A stretch of DNA of 10,886 nt from assembly GCA_046348685.1 (NCBI GenBank), contig JAXMDT010000020.1:1-10886 (forward strand). The letters are read 5' to 3'. Shown one piece after another: positions 1-6,946 of the stretch (the first letter of the stretch is position 1; every line of letters starts with the position of its first letter). Under the pieces are notes generated by a model. That model had not been told where the DNA came from. It made no database searches and worked only from the letters and a program-made list of their open reading frames with translations. Made by a program: the position numbers and the translations under genes. This stretch comes from JAXMDT01 sp046348685 (GTDB lineage Bacteria > Pseudomonadota > Alphaproteobacteria > Rickettsiales > UBA998).

Positions 1-1
1 C

Positions 2-676
2 GAAGAAGCACGCTATGATCTTATAGCCAATGGATTGAAAGTTGGCCACTTTTTCTTATGGTGGGAGGAAGATGGCAGTACGTATAAAGCAACGTTTATG
101 TTGAAGACTTCCGGTCTCGTGCGCTTTTTCAAGCCCCAAGACCGCTATGCCCAGACCATTGGCACTATCCGGCGTGAAAACGGAAAAGTTATTCTGCTGC
201 CAAAGCTCTTTAAAGCGACGTCAAAGGGCCGCCACAAATCACGGTCAATTGAAATTGCTTACGACGAACAGGGAAATGTCACGGCATCGACGGTTACGCC
301 GCCGGATAATCCTGCAACCCGTCCTGCTGTTTCGCAACAGGGAAAGAATGCTGGATATGATGCGCTGACAGCAATCCAGATGCTGTTCGCCATGGCATCC
401 GAGATGAAAAGCAAATCGGAATTTACCGTTTTCGACGGCAGGCGGCTTACCCGGATTCACCTTGCGCCGCCGCAGGTCAATCCCTTCGTTTGCCAGGAAT
501 GTCCAGCCTATAAAATTTCACGCGAGCCGGCAGAAGGTTTCGATGCGGACGATCTGAAAGATTATCAGAAAGGCGATCCACCTGTACGCGTTAGTATCGA
601 TCCGATAAAAAGCAGATTTCCCGCCGCCGCCCGCGTCGATGTTTCGTGGGGTGTGCTAACAGCAAAACGGCAGTAA
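2..676 (+). CDS. DUF3108 family protein, 5'-truncated by the window edge
   Basis: The reading frame is open from base 2 to the TAA at 674-676, so 224 residues are visible and the true start lies outside. The TTG at 35 is only an internal in-frame codon. The peptide fits DUF3108, a family of alpha- and other proteobacterial proteins that usually carry a signal peptide and are thought to act in the envelope. Visible family features are an opening 'YDLIANGLKVG' strand (bases 14-46), 'KTSGLVRFFKP' (about 103-135), a central 'YDALTAIQML' segment, the motif VFDGRR (428-445), and a CQEC cysteine pair (491-502) where the family has a conserved cysteine region. No function is established for the family. 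The signal peptide expected for it would lie off the window. The stop codon directly abuts that of the convergent DUF4167 gene. The family call is from memory of the pattern, and I am fairly sure of it. Confidence 0.8.
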   Translation, partial: EEARYDLIANGLKVGHFFLWWEEDGSTYKATFMLKTSGLVRFFKPQDRYAQTIGTIRRENGKVILLPKLFKATSKGRHKSRSIEIAYDEQGNVTASTVTPPDNPATRPAVSQQGKNAGYDALTAIQMLFAMASEMKSKSEFTVFDGRRLTRIHLAPPQVNPFVCQECPAYKISREPAEGFDADDLKDYQKGDPPVRVSIDPIKSRFPAAARVDVSWGVLTAKRQ

Positions 677-1297
677 CTATTCTTCATCTTGATCGAACGA
701 ACGGTCGCTGCGCTCCGGCTTCGGCATCGGAAGCACATCTTCGAGGCCGCCCTGCGCCTCAGCGCGATCCTGATGCTCCGGGCGCGGACGGCGTTGCTGA
801 TGCTGGTGACGTCGCTGGCCCTGATGCTGGCGGCGCGGCTGCTCAGTTGGCGCCGGGGTGCCGTAAGACGGCTCGTAGGCATCATCTTCTGCGCTAGCTT
901 CGCTGGCAAAATTATCGCCCTGCGATTGGGGGAAATTGCTGCTTGATGCATCCATCCCGCCGGCATCATGACCCTCTTCCGCATCTTCCATCTGTGCGCC
1001 GCGCGCTGCGTATTGCTCTTGCGCGACGTTCAGGATGCGCTGGTAATGATCGGCATGTTGCAACCAGTATTCCGCCTGGACACGATCACCGGAACGGCGT
1101 GCGTCGATAGCAAGATTGACATATTTCTCGCGCTGCACCTGCGCATGGCGGCGCTGGCGCGGCGAGACATGCTCATCATCATGCTGCTCGTACTGGGTGT
1201 TGCCGCCGTCACGGCGATGGTGACGGCGCATCTGACCGCCACCGCCCCGGTTATTATTGTGGCGCTGGTGGCCGTAAGGTGAACGTTTACGCATCAT
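677..1297 (-). CDS. DUF4167 domain protein, basic and R/Q/H/N-rich
   Basis: This is a 206-residue protein. The recognisable part is residues 45-95, with 'REKYVNLAIDARRSGDRVQAEYWLQHADHY'-like content split around ARRSGDR (66-72) and AEYWLQHADHY (75-85). This is the DUF4167 signature, a short helical hairpin found almost only in alphaproteobacteria. The N-terminus is Arg/Gly/Asn/His-rich (residues 3-30). The C-terminal half is low-complexity Gln/Arg/His/Glu and ends acidic. No catalytic motif, signal peptide or membrane segment is seen. It is the last gene of the hisS-prfA-prmC block. Its Shine-Dalgarno AAGGAG (1305-1310) lies immediately after the prmC stop, 7 nt from the ATG, which supports the first of two tandem ATG codons as the start. 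The basic tails and translation-gene context suggest RNA or ribosome binding, but that is inference; the function is unknown. Confidence 0.88.
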   Translation of the reverse strand: MMRKRSPYGHQRHNNNRGGGGQMRRHHRRDGGNTQYEQHDDEHVSPRQRRHAQVQREKYVNLAIDARRSGDRVQAEYWLQHADHYQRILNVAQEQYAARGAQMEDAEEGHDAGGMDASSSNFPQSQGDNFASEASAEDDAYEPSYGTPAPTEQPRRQHQGQRRHQHQQRRPRPEHQDRAEAQGGLEDVLPMPKPERSDRSFDQDEE

Positions 1298-1310
1298 GAA
1301 AATTCTCCTT

Positions 1311-2177
1311 TCAAGATTTTCTTTTGAACACGAGCGTGCGCGGAATCTGTGCCAAATCCTTGCGTATCTCGTAGAGCGTTAGGGTGTGATTTTGTGCAAG
1401 ATCGATGATAGCATTGGCTTGCCCTGCGCCGATTTCAAGGACAAGCAATCCTTCCGGATTCAAGCGCGCAAAAGCATCTTTTAAAATAGCGCGGTAGGCA
1501 TCGAGCCCGTCCTGACCGGCAAAAAGCGCCGCTTCCGGGTCATAGCGAACTTCCGGCGGCAAAACAGCCTCTTCCTCGATATACGGCGGGTTGGAGACAA
1601 TGACATCAAACGTGCCTTCCACTTTTTCAAACCAGTTTGAAGGCAGAAACGTGGTACGGGATTCCACCTGCACGTGCTCTGCATTCCGCGCCGCAATTTC
1701 CAGCGCATGAATTGATTGGTCAATGCCGACCCCTGTCGCATGTGGTAAATCCGCGAGCAATGAAATCAAAATGCAGCCCGTGCCCGTACCAAGATCCAGG
1801 ATACGCAGCGGCCTGTCGTGCGTACAGTTAGCTAATACAGCCTCTACCATCAACTCGGTTTCAGGCCGTGGATCGAGCGTCGCAGAAGACGTGTAAAAAT
1901 CATGTTTCCAGAAAGATTTAATGCCAATGATTTTAGCCACCGGCTCATGCTGCGCACGCCTGTCAATCATCGTGAAATAACGCTGCTGCTCGTTATCGCT
2001 CAATGCAAAATCTTTCAGTAGAATATGCTCGCGCGTCAGACCGGTCGCTGCTTCCAACAGAATACGTGCATCAAGGAATGCCGAATCAATCGATTGCAAG
2101 GCAAGCTGCTTACGGCCCTCTGCCAGTGCTTCGTGAGCACTCCAAGAGGCTGCAGCAAGCGCGGTGCGCGGCATCAT
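1311..2177 (-). CDS. prmC: Peptide chain release factor N5-glutamine methyltransferase
   Basis: PrmC (HemK) uses S-adenosylmethionine to methylate the glutamine of the GGQ motif in release factors, which raises termination efficiency. The 288-residue length is normal for the family. Residues 1-90 form the helical release-factor-binding domain. The RPETE motif (104-108) marks the usual start of the catalytic domain, DLGTGTG (128-134) is the SAM-binding loop, and NPPY (196-199) is the catalytic motif of N-methyltransferases acting on amide or amino nitrogens. It lies directly downstream of prfA, its substrate, with a 4-nt ATGA overlap. A GGAG within the end of prfA lies 7 nt before the ATG, so translational coupling is likely. 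A second in-frame ATG follows at once (2172-2174), so the exact start is uncertain by one codon. Confidence 0.96.
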   Translation of the reverse strand: MMPRTALAAASWSAHEALAEGRKQLALQSIDSAFLDARILLEAATGLTREHILLKDFALSDNEQQRYFTMIDRRAQHEPVAKIIGIKSFWKHDFYTSSATLDPRPETELMVEAVLANCTHDRPLRILDLGTGTGCILISLLADLPHATGVGIDQSIHALEIAARNAEHVQVESRTTFLPSNWFEKVEGTFDVIVSNPPYIEEEAVLPPEVRYDPEAALFAGQDGLDAYRAILKDAFARLNPEGLLVLEIGAGQANAIIDLAQNHTLTLYEIRKDLAQIPRTLVFKRKS

Positions 2178-3259
2178 GCGGCATCTCCCATTTCGGCGAG
2201 GCGGTCAGCTTCATCCTGCGCTGCCAGCGCATCGACCAGTTCTTTTACGCCTGGGCCGTCCATAATCGCTTCGATTTTATAGAGCGTCAGGTTGATACGA
2301 TGATCGGTCACACGGCCTTGCGGAAAGTTATAGGTGCGAATGCGCTCGGAGCGATCACCGGAACCCACCTGCAGACGGCGGTTTTTAGAGCGTTCGGCAT
2401 CGCGCTTTTCGCGCTCCATCTCATACAGGCGCGCCCGCAAGACTTTCAGTGCCTTTGCTTTATTCTTATGCTGCGACTTCTCATCCTGCTGCTGTACAAT
2501 AAGCCCGGTCGGGATATGCACAATGCGCACGGCGCTGTCCGTCGTGTTTACGGACTGTCCGCCGGGACCGCTGGAGCGGAATACGTCGATGCGCAAATCT
2601 TTATCTTCAATTTTTATGTCGACTTCCTCTGCTTCTGGAAGAACAGCAACCGTGGCCGCCGACGTATGAATGCGGCCGCTCGCCTCCGTTGCCGGAACAC
2701 GCTGCACGCGATGCACGCCGGATTCAAATTTGAGGCGGGCAAATACGTTTTTTCCCGAGATTGACGCGCTGGCTTCCTTGATACCACCCAGACCCGTTTC
2801 GGTCATGGAGATAAGCTCAAAAGTCCAGCCCATGGTTTCCGCAAAACGCTGATACATGCGGAAAAGCTCCATCGCAAAGAGCGAGGCTTCATCACCGCCG
2901 GTGCCGGCGCGTACCTCTATAATAACGTTTTTGGCATCCGCTTCATCTTTCGGGAGCAGCGCCACTTGCAATTCCTTCTCCAGATTCGGGATGACCTTCT
3001 GCAGATCCATTTTTTCTTCCTGGGCGAGTGCCTTCATATCGGCATCGGAACCGTTATCGCCAAGAATTTGCTCGGCATCTGCAAGCTCGCGCTTTGCCTG
3101 CCGCAGGCTCAGGATCGTTTCCACCAAAGGCGCCAGCTCTGCAATCTCTTTTGAGACTTTAGCAAACTCGCCGGATGCCAGGGCATCAGGCCGCGACAAA
3201 TTGTCGTTCAATTGATTATGGCGCTTGATCAGCGCATCCAGCTTTTCTTCAGGTATCAT
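2174..3259 (-). CDS. prfA: Peptide chain release factor 1 (RF1)
   Basis: RF1 recognises UAA and UAG stop codons on the ribosome and triggers hydrolysis of peptidyl-tRNA. The 361-residue length is standard. Residues 1-105 are the helical domain 1. RAGTGGDEA (117-125) and FESGVHRVQRVP (178-189) are conserved core segments. PAT at 189-191 is the tripeptide anticodon typical of RF1 rather than RF2 (SPF). GGQ at 233-235, in SSGPGGQSVNTTDSAVR, is the catalytic loop, and its Gln235 is the expected PrmC target. The C-terminal 'RIRTYNFPQGRVTDHRI' segment is also typical. It sits 21 bp downstream of hisS and overlaps prmC. I see no convincing Shine-Dalgarno before its ATG, so initiation may depend on translation of hisS. 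No internal programmed frameshift is present, as expected for RF1. Confidence 0.97.
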   Translation of the reverse strand: MIPEEKLDALIKRHNQLNDNLSRPDALASGEFAKVSKEIAELAPLVETILSLRQAKRELADAEQILGDNGSDADMKALAQEEKMDLQKVIPNLEKELQVALLPKDEADAKNVIIEVRAGTGGDEASLFAMELFRMYQRFAETMGWTFELISMTETGLGGIKEASASISGKNVFARLKFESGVHRVQRVPATEASGRIHTSAATVAVLPEAEEVDIKIEDKDLRIDVFRSSGPGGQSVNTTDSAVRIVHIPTGLIVQQQDEKSQHKNKAKALKVLRARLYEMEREKRDAERSKNRRLQVGSGDRSERIRTYNFPQGRVTDHRINLTLYKIEAIMDGPGVKELVDALAAQDEADRLAEMGDAA

Positions 3260-3280
3260 AAATGATGTGGAAAATTGGTT

Positions 3281-4528
3281 TTAACCCAGTGTGTGAACTA
3301 TCTCTTCGTGTTTCACCGTTTTTTGTGTTCCTTCTTTCAAGTCGCGGAGCGTTACCGTCCCGTCCTTTACTTCCGTCTCACCTAGCACCAACGCGTAGTG
3401 GGCGCCAAGTTTATCCGCCTTCTTCAGGCGTTTGCCAAGTGCACCCGGGGGCAGCATCTCGGCTCTGATATTCTGTTTCCGCAACGCTTCAAGCTGAATG
3501 AAGGCCGCTTTTTCTTCGCCGTCGCTGAGCGGAATCACGACCGCCAGAGGTTTCGCCTCTTCCGGCCTGCGGCCTTTTGCTTCTAAAAGAAGCGCCAGCC
3601 TCTCAATACCTGCCGCCCAACCTACTCCTGGAATTTCTGGTCCGCCCATCTGTGCAACGAGGCCGTCATATCGACCGCCTGCCAGCACTGTATCCTGGGC
3701 ACCCAGGGCATCTGTTTTTATCTCCCAAACCGTATGGGTATAATAATCCAGCCCCCTGACCAATCTGGGCGATACCATATAGGAAATTCCCACTGAGGCA
3801 AGGGATTCCTGAACACGGGCGAACCAGGATGCGGCGATCTTAGTCAGATACGCTTCCAACTGGGGCGCGCCCGCTACGATACCGCGATCCTGTTCCTGCT
3901 TGGAATCGAGGATTCTCAAGGGGTTCTTTTCAAGCCTTACCTGACTTTCCGGAGATAAATCGCTTTTGTGCGCCGCAAAATAATTTACCAGCGCGTCCCG
4001 GTAATTCTGGCGGCTTTCCATATCGCCCAGCGTATTAATTTCGAGTCGTGTACCTTCTGCAACTCCCAATTCCTGCAAAATACGTACACCGCACGCAATC
4101 ACTTCGGCATCGGCACTTGCTGAATCGGCGCCCAGCGTTTCAATACCGATCTGGTGAAATTGCCGCTGACGTCCTTTTTGAGGACGTTCATAACGAAAGG
4201 CAGGGCCAGCATAAAAGGCTTTGAAGGGAAGTTGCTGCGTGAGGCCTTCTGAAATGAGCAGGCGGACAATGCTCGCCGTGAATTCAGGTCGCAGCGTAAT
4301 CGAATCGCCGCCACGATCAGTGAATGTATAGGTTTCTTTGCTAACCACATCGGATGTTTCGCCCAGTGTGCGGTGAAAGACCTCCGTCATCTCGAACATC
4401 GGTGGCGCGACCTCATCAAATCCATAGAGGGCAGCGACACGCGCCGCTGTATCCATGATAAGCCGGTGACGCGCCATGGCTTCGCCATGAAGATCGTGTG
4501 TGCCGCGAATGGGCTGCAGTGAACTCAT
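3281..4528 (-). CDS. hisS: Histidyl-tRNA synthetase, canonical bacterial type
   Basis: HisRS is a class II aminoacyl-tRNA synthetase that attaches histidine to tRNA-His in the cytoplasm. The protein has 415 residues. Visible motifs are LRPEFTA (79-85), motif 2 with RYERPQKGRQRQFHQ (112-126), the histidine-specific LVRGLDYYT (256-264), GGRYDGL (284-290), and motif 3 around AAGIERLALLL (305-315). Residues from about 325 to the end form the anticodon-binding domain. The start follows a weak AGG five bases upstream of the ATG. It appears to be the first gene of a translation block continuing into prfA, prmC and DUF4167. A candidate promoter lies at 4552-4579 in the 124-bp gap before it. The motif 2 form resembles that of E. 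coli rather than the divergent HisRS of Rhizobiales-type alphaproteobacteria. Confidence 0.97.
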   Translation of the reverse strand: MSSLQPIRGTHDLHGEAMARHRLIMDTAARVAALYGFDEVAPPMFEMTEVFHRTLGETSDVVSKETYTFTDRGGDSITLRPEFTASIVRLLISEGLTQQLPFKAFYAGPAFRYERPQKGRQRQFHQIGIETLGADSASADAEVIACGVRILQELGVAEGTRLEINTLGDMESRQNYRDALVNYFAAHKSDLSPESQVRLEKNPLRILDSKQEQDRGIVAGAPQLEAYLTKIAASWFARVQESLASVGISYMVSPRLVRGLDYYTHTVWEIKTDALGAQDTVLAGGRYDGLVAQMGGPEIPGVGWAAGIERLALLLEAKGRRPEEAKPLAVVIPLSDGEEKAAFIQLEALRKQNIRAEMLPPGALGKRLKKADKLGAHYALVLGETEVKDGTVTLRDLKEGTQKTVKHEEIVHTLG

Positions 4529-4551
4529 ATAAACCTAAAAACTATCGTGGG

Positions 4552-4579
4552 ATTATCGGATGTTGGCCACTCTGTGCAA
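4552..4579 (-). promoter_or_regulatory. Candidate sigma-70-type promoter for hisS operon
   Basis: On the minus strand, TTGCAC (4574-4579) is separated by 16 bp from GATAAT (4552-4557). The -10 matches TATAAT at 5 of 6 positions; the -35 matches only in its TTG. The leader to the hisS ATG would be roughly 17-20 nt, enough for the weak AGG ribosome site. This is the only gap in the minus-strand gene block large enough for a promoter. It is a pattern match only. Confidence 0.4.
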
Positions 4580-4596
4580 GCGATTTCGTTATTTTC

Positions 4597-4651
4597 GTCA
4601 TCCTCGGGCGCGACCCGGGAATCTAAATTCTCGCGCTGGCACGAGAATGAC
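4597..4651. repeat. REP-like palindromic intergenic repeat, 55 bp
   Basis: The element has near-perfect terminal inverted repeats: GTCATCCTCG (4597-4606) against CGAGAATGAC (4642-4651), pairing at 9 of 10 positions. Inside it, two hairpins can form instead. One is CTCGGG (4603-4608) with CCCGGG (4614-4619) around a 5-nt loop. The other is ATTCTCG (4627-4633) with CGAGAAT (4642-4648) around an 8-nt loop. The style (GTCAT ends, CCCGGGAAT core) matches a class of dispersed palindromes common in intergenic DNA of alphaproteobacteria and other bacteria. It begins one base after the stop of the RimI-like gene. It could protect or trim the mRNA 3' end, or weakly terminate transcription, but no T-run follows it on the minus strand. 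Confidence 0.75.
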
Positions 4652-4652
4652 T

Positions 4653-5081
4653 CTACATGGGTTTTTTTCGCATAAGGATGGCATCCTTCATACCATTTTC
4701 GGTCTGGTAGTATTTTTCCCGCTGCCCGTAAATCTCAAAACCGGCGTTAAGATAGAGTGCCTGTGCCGCGCTGTTTTCTTCATTCACTTCCAGAAAGACT
4801 GTCGCATTTTCCGGCATGCCTTCCTTCAGAAGCTGACGGGCAATGCCCTGACGCCGGTAAGGTTCGTCCACAGCAATAGTGAGGATTTCCATTTCGTCCT
4901 CCACGACGCGGTAGAGAAAAAATCCGAGCAAAATTTCCGAATCGAAAGCGCCAATACCAACAATCGTTTTCTCATTCAGGAAATTAACAAAACTTTTTTC
5001 ATCCCAGCTTTTTTCCATGGAACCGGCATGCAAATGGGCAAGTGCCGGCGCCTGTTCAGCGGTGAGGCGTTTGATGCCCAT
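4653..5081 (-). CDS. rimI: GNAT N-acetyltransferase, RimI-like
   Basis: This 142-residue protein is one compact GNAT domain that transfers acetyl from acetyl-CoA to an amino group. EILTIAVDE (65-73) is the core strand, and RRQGIA (76-81) is the acetyl-CoA pyrophosphate-binding R/Q-x-x-G-x-A loop. The C-terminal FLEVNEENSAAQALY (96-110) followed by NAGFE and GQREKYY (119-125) is the pattern of RimI, which acetylates the N-terminal alanine of ribosomal protein S18. It overlaps the upstream TPR-methyltransferase gene by 1 nt (TAATG), implying co-transcription and coupled translation. In many genomes rimI is next to tsaB, but here it is not, so the substrate cannot be confirmed from context. A related GNAT with another protein substrate remains possible. 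The palindromic repeat begins just beyond its stop. Confidence 0.78.
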   Translation of the reverse strand: MGIKRLTAEQAPALAHLHAGSMEKSWDEKSFVNFLNEKTIVGIGAFDSEILLGFFLYRVVEDEMEILTIAVDEPYRRQGIARQLLKEGMPENATVFLEVNEENSAAQALYLNAGFEIYGQREKYYQTENGMKDAILMRKKPM

Positions 5082-6151
5082 TAGGATTTCCGCGCAATAT
5101 ATTGCCAGAGAGAATAATTCGGAAACACAGGCACCATGCTGTAATTCAAAATCTCGAACCCATAATTGGCAAGTTGCTGTTGCACGTACTCTTCGGAATG
5201 GCCAAAGCGTCCTTTACCGGAAATGAGGCCAAAACCTTCCTGCTTATAAGGCTCGACCTGGAAAATGAACCATCCGCCCGGCTGAAGAAGATTGGAAACA
5301 CCCTGCATGATACTGCTAAGTTCCCCCACATAGTTAAAGCAATGCGCGGCGGTAACGATATCGAACGGTTCGGCTTTATAATTAAGAAGGAAGGCGCGCA
5401 TATCCTGCTGGATAATCTGGCTGTAGGCGCGTCTTTCATCCTGGCGGCGTTTGGAGCCGGCGATATCCGCCATGCCTTTTGTGATATCCACGCCAATCAG
5501 CCGCGCCGTGCTGTCGGCAATCAGTGAGCCTACCAAGCCGGTGCCGCAACCGAGATCGAGAATCGCATAATCAATTTTACGCGAATCAAGACGTTCTTTT
5601 ACCGCATTGGCGAGCAACGTGTGTCCGGCATAGTTATTTTCCCGCTGGAATTCTTCATAGGTCGGAGCGAGCTTTTCAAAAAACTCGATAATCATTTCTT
5701 TCGGCACGCTTTGCGGTCGCTTATTTGCGGGCAGCAATGTCGGGTCGATTGTTGAAATCAAGAACAAAGTCTGCGGATGGTTCGGCGCGAGGGTCATGGC
5801 GCGTGTCAGTGCTTCGAGTGCTTTCTCGCGCTTGCCGAGACGGTCATAGCATGAGCCGAGAAGGTACCAGGATTGCACATGATTAGGCGCCAGCCACAAG
5901 GTGACTTTCAGGCGGAAAACAGCATCCGTGATTTTGCCTTCGCGGATAAATTGCTCCGCCATCTGGAAATTGGTTAGAGGCAGATTCTCGATCTTGTACC
6001 AGAACTTGCTCCACAGACGCTGTGGCTCGCCTGCAATCTCGCTGCCGACTTCCTTGAAGCCCCGCCCGATGTCGGCAAGTTTCGCTTTGGCATCGGCGGT
6101 CTTGACAGGTGCTTGTTGCTGCGGACGCTGGGGGGAGAGAAACTCAGGCAT
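5081..6151 (-). CDS. TPR-containing SAM-dependent methyltransferase (COG4976-like)
   Basis: The protein has 356 residues in two parts. Residues about 60-130 hold two TPR-like helical repeats (AEQFIREGKITDAVFRLK at 65-82; a second with LLGSCYDRLGKREKALEAL at 97-115). Residues about 155-356 form a class I methyltransferase. It opens with FFEKLAPTYEEF (157-168), has the SAM-binding loop DLGCGTG (199-205), an acidic VDIT after strand 2, and a late PGGWFIFQVEP strand. TPR plus methyltransferase in this order matches the 'predicted methyltransferase, contains TPR repeat' group. The substrate is unknown. The N-terminal 50 residues are Gln/Pro/Lys-rich and probably disordered, and no signal peptide is visible. 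It starts 42 bp from the divergent ubiG start, with only a weak AGG just before its ATG, and it overlaps the acetyltransferase gene downstream. Confidence 0.85.
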   Translation of the reverse strand: MPEFLSPQRPQQQAPVKTADAKAKLADIGRGFKEVGSEIAGEPQRLWSKFWYKIENLPLTNFQMAEQFIREGKITDAVFRLKVTLWLAPNHVQSWYLLGSCYDRLGKREKALEALTRAMTLAPNHPQTLFLISTIDPTLLPANKRPQSVPKEMIIEFFEKLAPTYEEFQRENNYAGHTLLANAVKERLDSRKIDYAILDLGCGTGLVGSLIADSTARLIGVDITKGMADIAGSKRRQDERRAYSQIIQQDMRAFLLNYKAEPFDIVTAAHCFNYVGELSSIMQGVSNLLQPGGWFIFQVEPYKQEGFGLISGKGRFGHSEEYVQQQLANYGFEILNYSMVPVFPNYSLWQYIARKS

Positions 6152-6193
6152 AACCTATTGCTAAGATAATAATTTCTGCCATTGTAGCGCATT
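6152..6193. promoter_or_regulatory. Shared divergent promoter region, TPR-methyltransferase / ubiG
   Basis: This 42-bp, A/T-rich gap separates two divergent starts. On the plus strand GATAAT (6165-6170, 5 of 6 to the -10 consensus) could serve ubiG with a leader of about 16 nt. On the minus strand TACAAT (6181-6186, 5 of 6) could serve the TPR-methyltransferase. Neither has a good -35. I see no clear Shine-Dalgarno for ubiG. The two candidate -10 elements face away from each other within 22 bp, so mutual interference or co-regulation is plausible but unproven. Confidence 0.35.
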
Positions 6194-6946
6194 ATGTCGC
6201 AAACCAAAACCTATAATTCGGCTGATCCGTTGGAAGTCGCACAGTTTTCCAGACTGGCCGACAGATGGTGGGATGAACGCGGCCCCTTTCGTCCTCTGCA
6301 CCGCATGAATCCTTTGCGAATCAGTTACATACGTGATCAAGCCGCTATTCATTTCCCGCTGACGTCAGAAAGCGTAACACCGCTTGATGGGCTGCGCTTG
6401 GCCGATATCGGCTGCGGCGGCGGACTGCTTTGCGAGCCAATGCGAAGGCTTGGTGCAAAGGTTACCGGCATTGATGCGTCCGAGGAAAATATCGTCGTAG
6501 CGGAAGCCCATGCTGCCCAGATGAGTCTTGATATTGCTTACAAATCAATGACGGCGGAGCAGCTTGTCGAGCAAAAGATAGCGCCTTTCGATGTGATACT
6601 GGCGCTGGAAATCATTGAGCATGTCAACGAACCGCAGCAGTTCCTGAAGACATTAGCCGCCCTGGTAAAACCCGGCGGGCTGCTTTTTCTTTCGACGTTG
6701 AACCGCACGGCAAAGTCCTTCGCACTTGCTATTGTAGGCGCAGAATATGTCATGCGCTGGTTGCCTCGAGGCACACATCAGTGGGAAAAATTCCTGCGCC
6801 CCTCTGAAATCATCCGTCCACTGGAAGAAATGGGGTTTGAGTGCGTTGATCTTTCGGGGATGATTTATCATCCCCTCAAAAACCAGTTTTCACTTTCTAA
6901 GACGGATACGGATGTGAATTACCTGGTGACGCTGCGGAAGAGATAA
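6194..6946 (+). CDS. ubiG: Bifunctional 2-polyprenyl-6-hydroxyphenol / 3-demethylubiquinol O-methyltransferase
   Basis: UbiG carries out both O-methylations of ubiquinone biosynthesis, using SAM, at the inner face of the cytoplasmic membrane. The 250-residue length and sequence are typical. Family features are FSRLADRWWDERGPFRPLH (18-36), then RMNPLR (37-42), the SAM loop DIGCGGG (71-77) followed by LLCEPMRRLGA, and GIDASEENI. Further along are LEIIEHV, a UbiG-specific ALAIVGAEYVMRWLPRGTH segment, and 'WEKFLRPSE'. The start fits the usual N-terminus, although no good ribosome site precedes it. Ubiquinone production implies an aerobic or facultative respiratory organism. It is monocistronic here: divergent from the TPR-methyltransferase, and its TAA abuts the stop of the convergent nit-like gene with no bases between. 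In many alphaproteobacteria ubiG lies near lysC and prfA; here only prfA is in the window. Confidence 0.95.
   Translation: MSQTKTYNSADPLEVAQFSRLADRWWDERGPFRPLHRMNPLRISYIRDQAAIHFPLTSESVTPLDGLRLADIGCGGGLLCEPMRRLGAKVTGIDASEENIVVAEAHAAQMSLDIAYKSMTAEQLVEQKIAPFDVILALEIIEHVNEPQQFLKTLAALVKPGGLLFLSTLNRTAKSFALAIVGAEYVMRWLPRGTHQWEKFLRPSEIIRPLEEMGFECVDLSGMIYHPLKNQFSLSKTDTDVNYLVTLRKR

Noticed and set aside
35..37. TTG as the start of the DUF3108 gene.
   Set aside because: The frame is open to the left edge, and the upstream codons encode conserved DUF3108 residues (YDLIANG), so the gene begins outside.
689..1282. Plus-strand open frames (689-946, 968-1282) with hydrophobic, membrane-like translations.
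   Set aside because: They are antisense to the DUF4167 gene. Its repetitive Arg/Gln/His codons read as Leu/Ala-rich sequence on the other strand. No ribosome site or family resemblance supports them.
2003..2764. A 253-codon plus-strand open frame.
   Set aside because: It lies antisense to prmC and prfA, both certain genes, and its translation resembles no protein family I know.
4597..4668. Rho-independent terminator made of the palindrome plus the T7 run at 4662-4668.
   Set aside because: The T-run follows the hairpin on the plus strand, where no gene is ending. It is part of the coding sequence of the minus-strand gene, and no T-run follows the hairpin in the minus direction.
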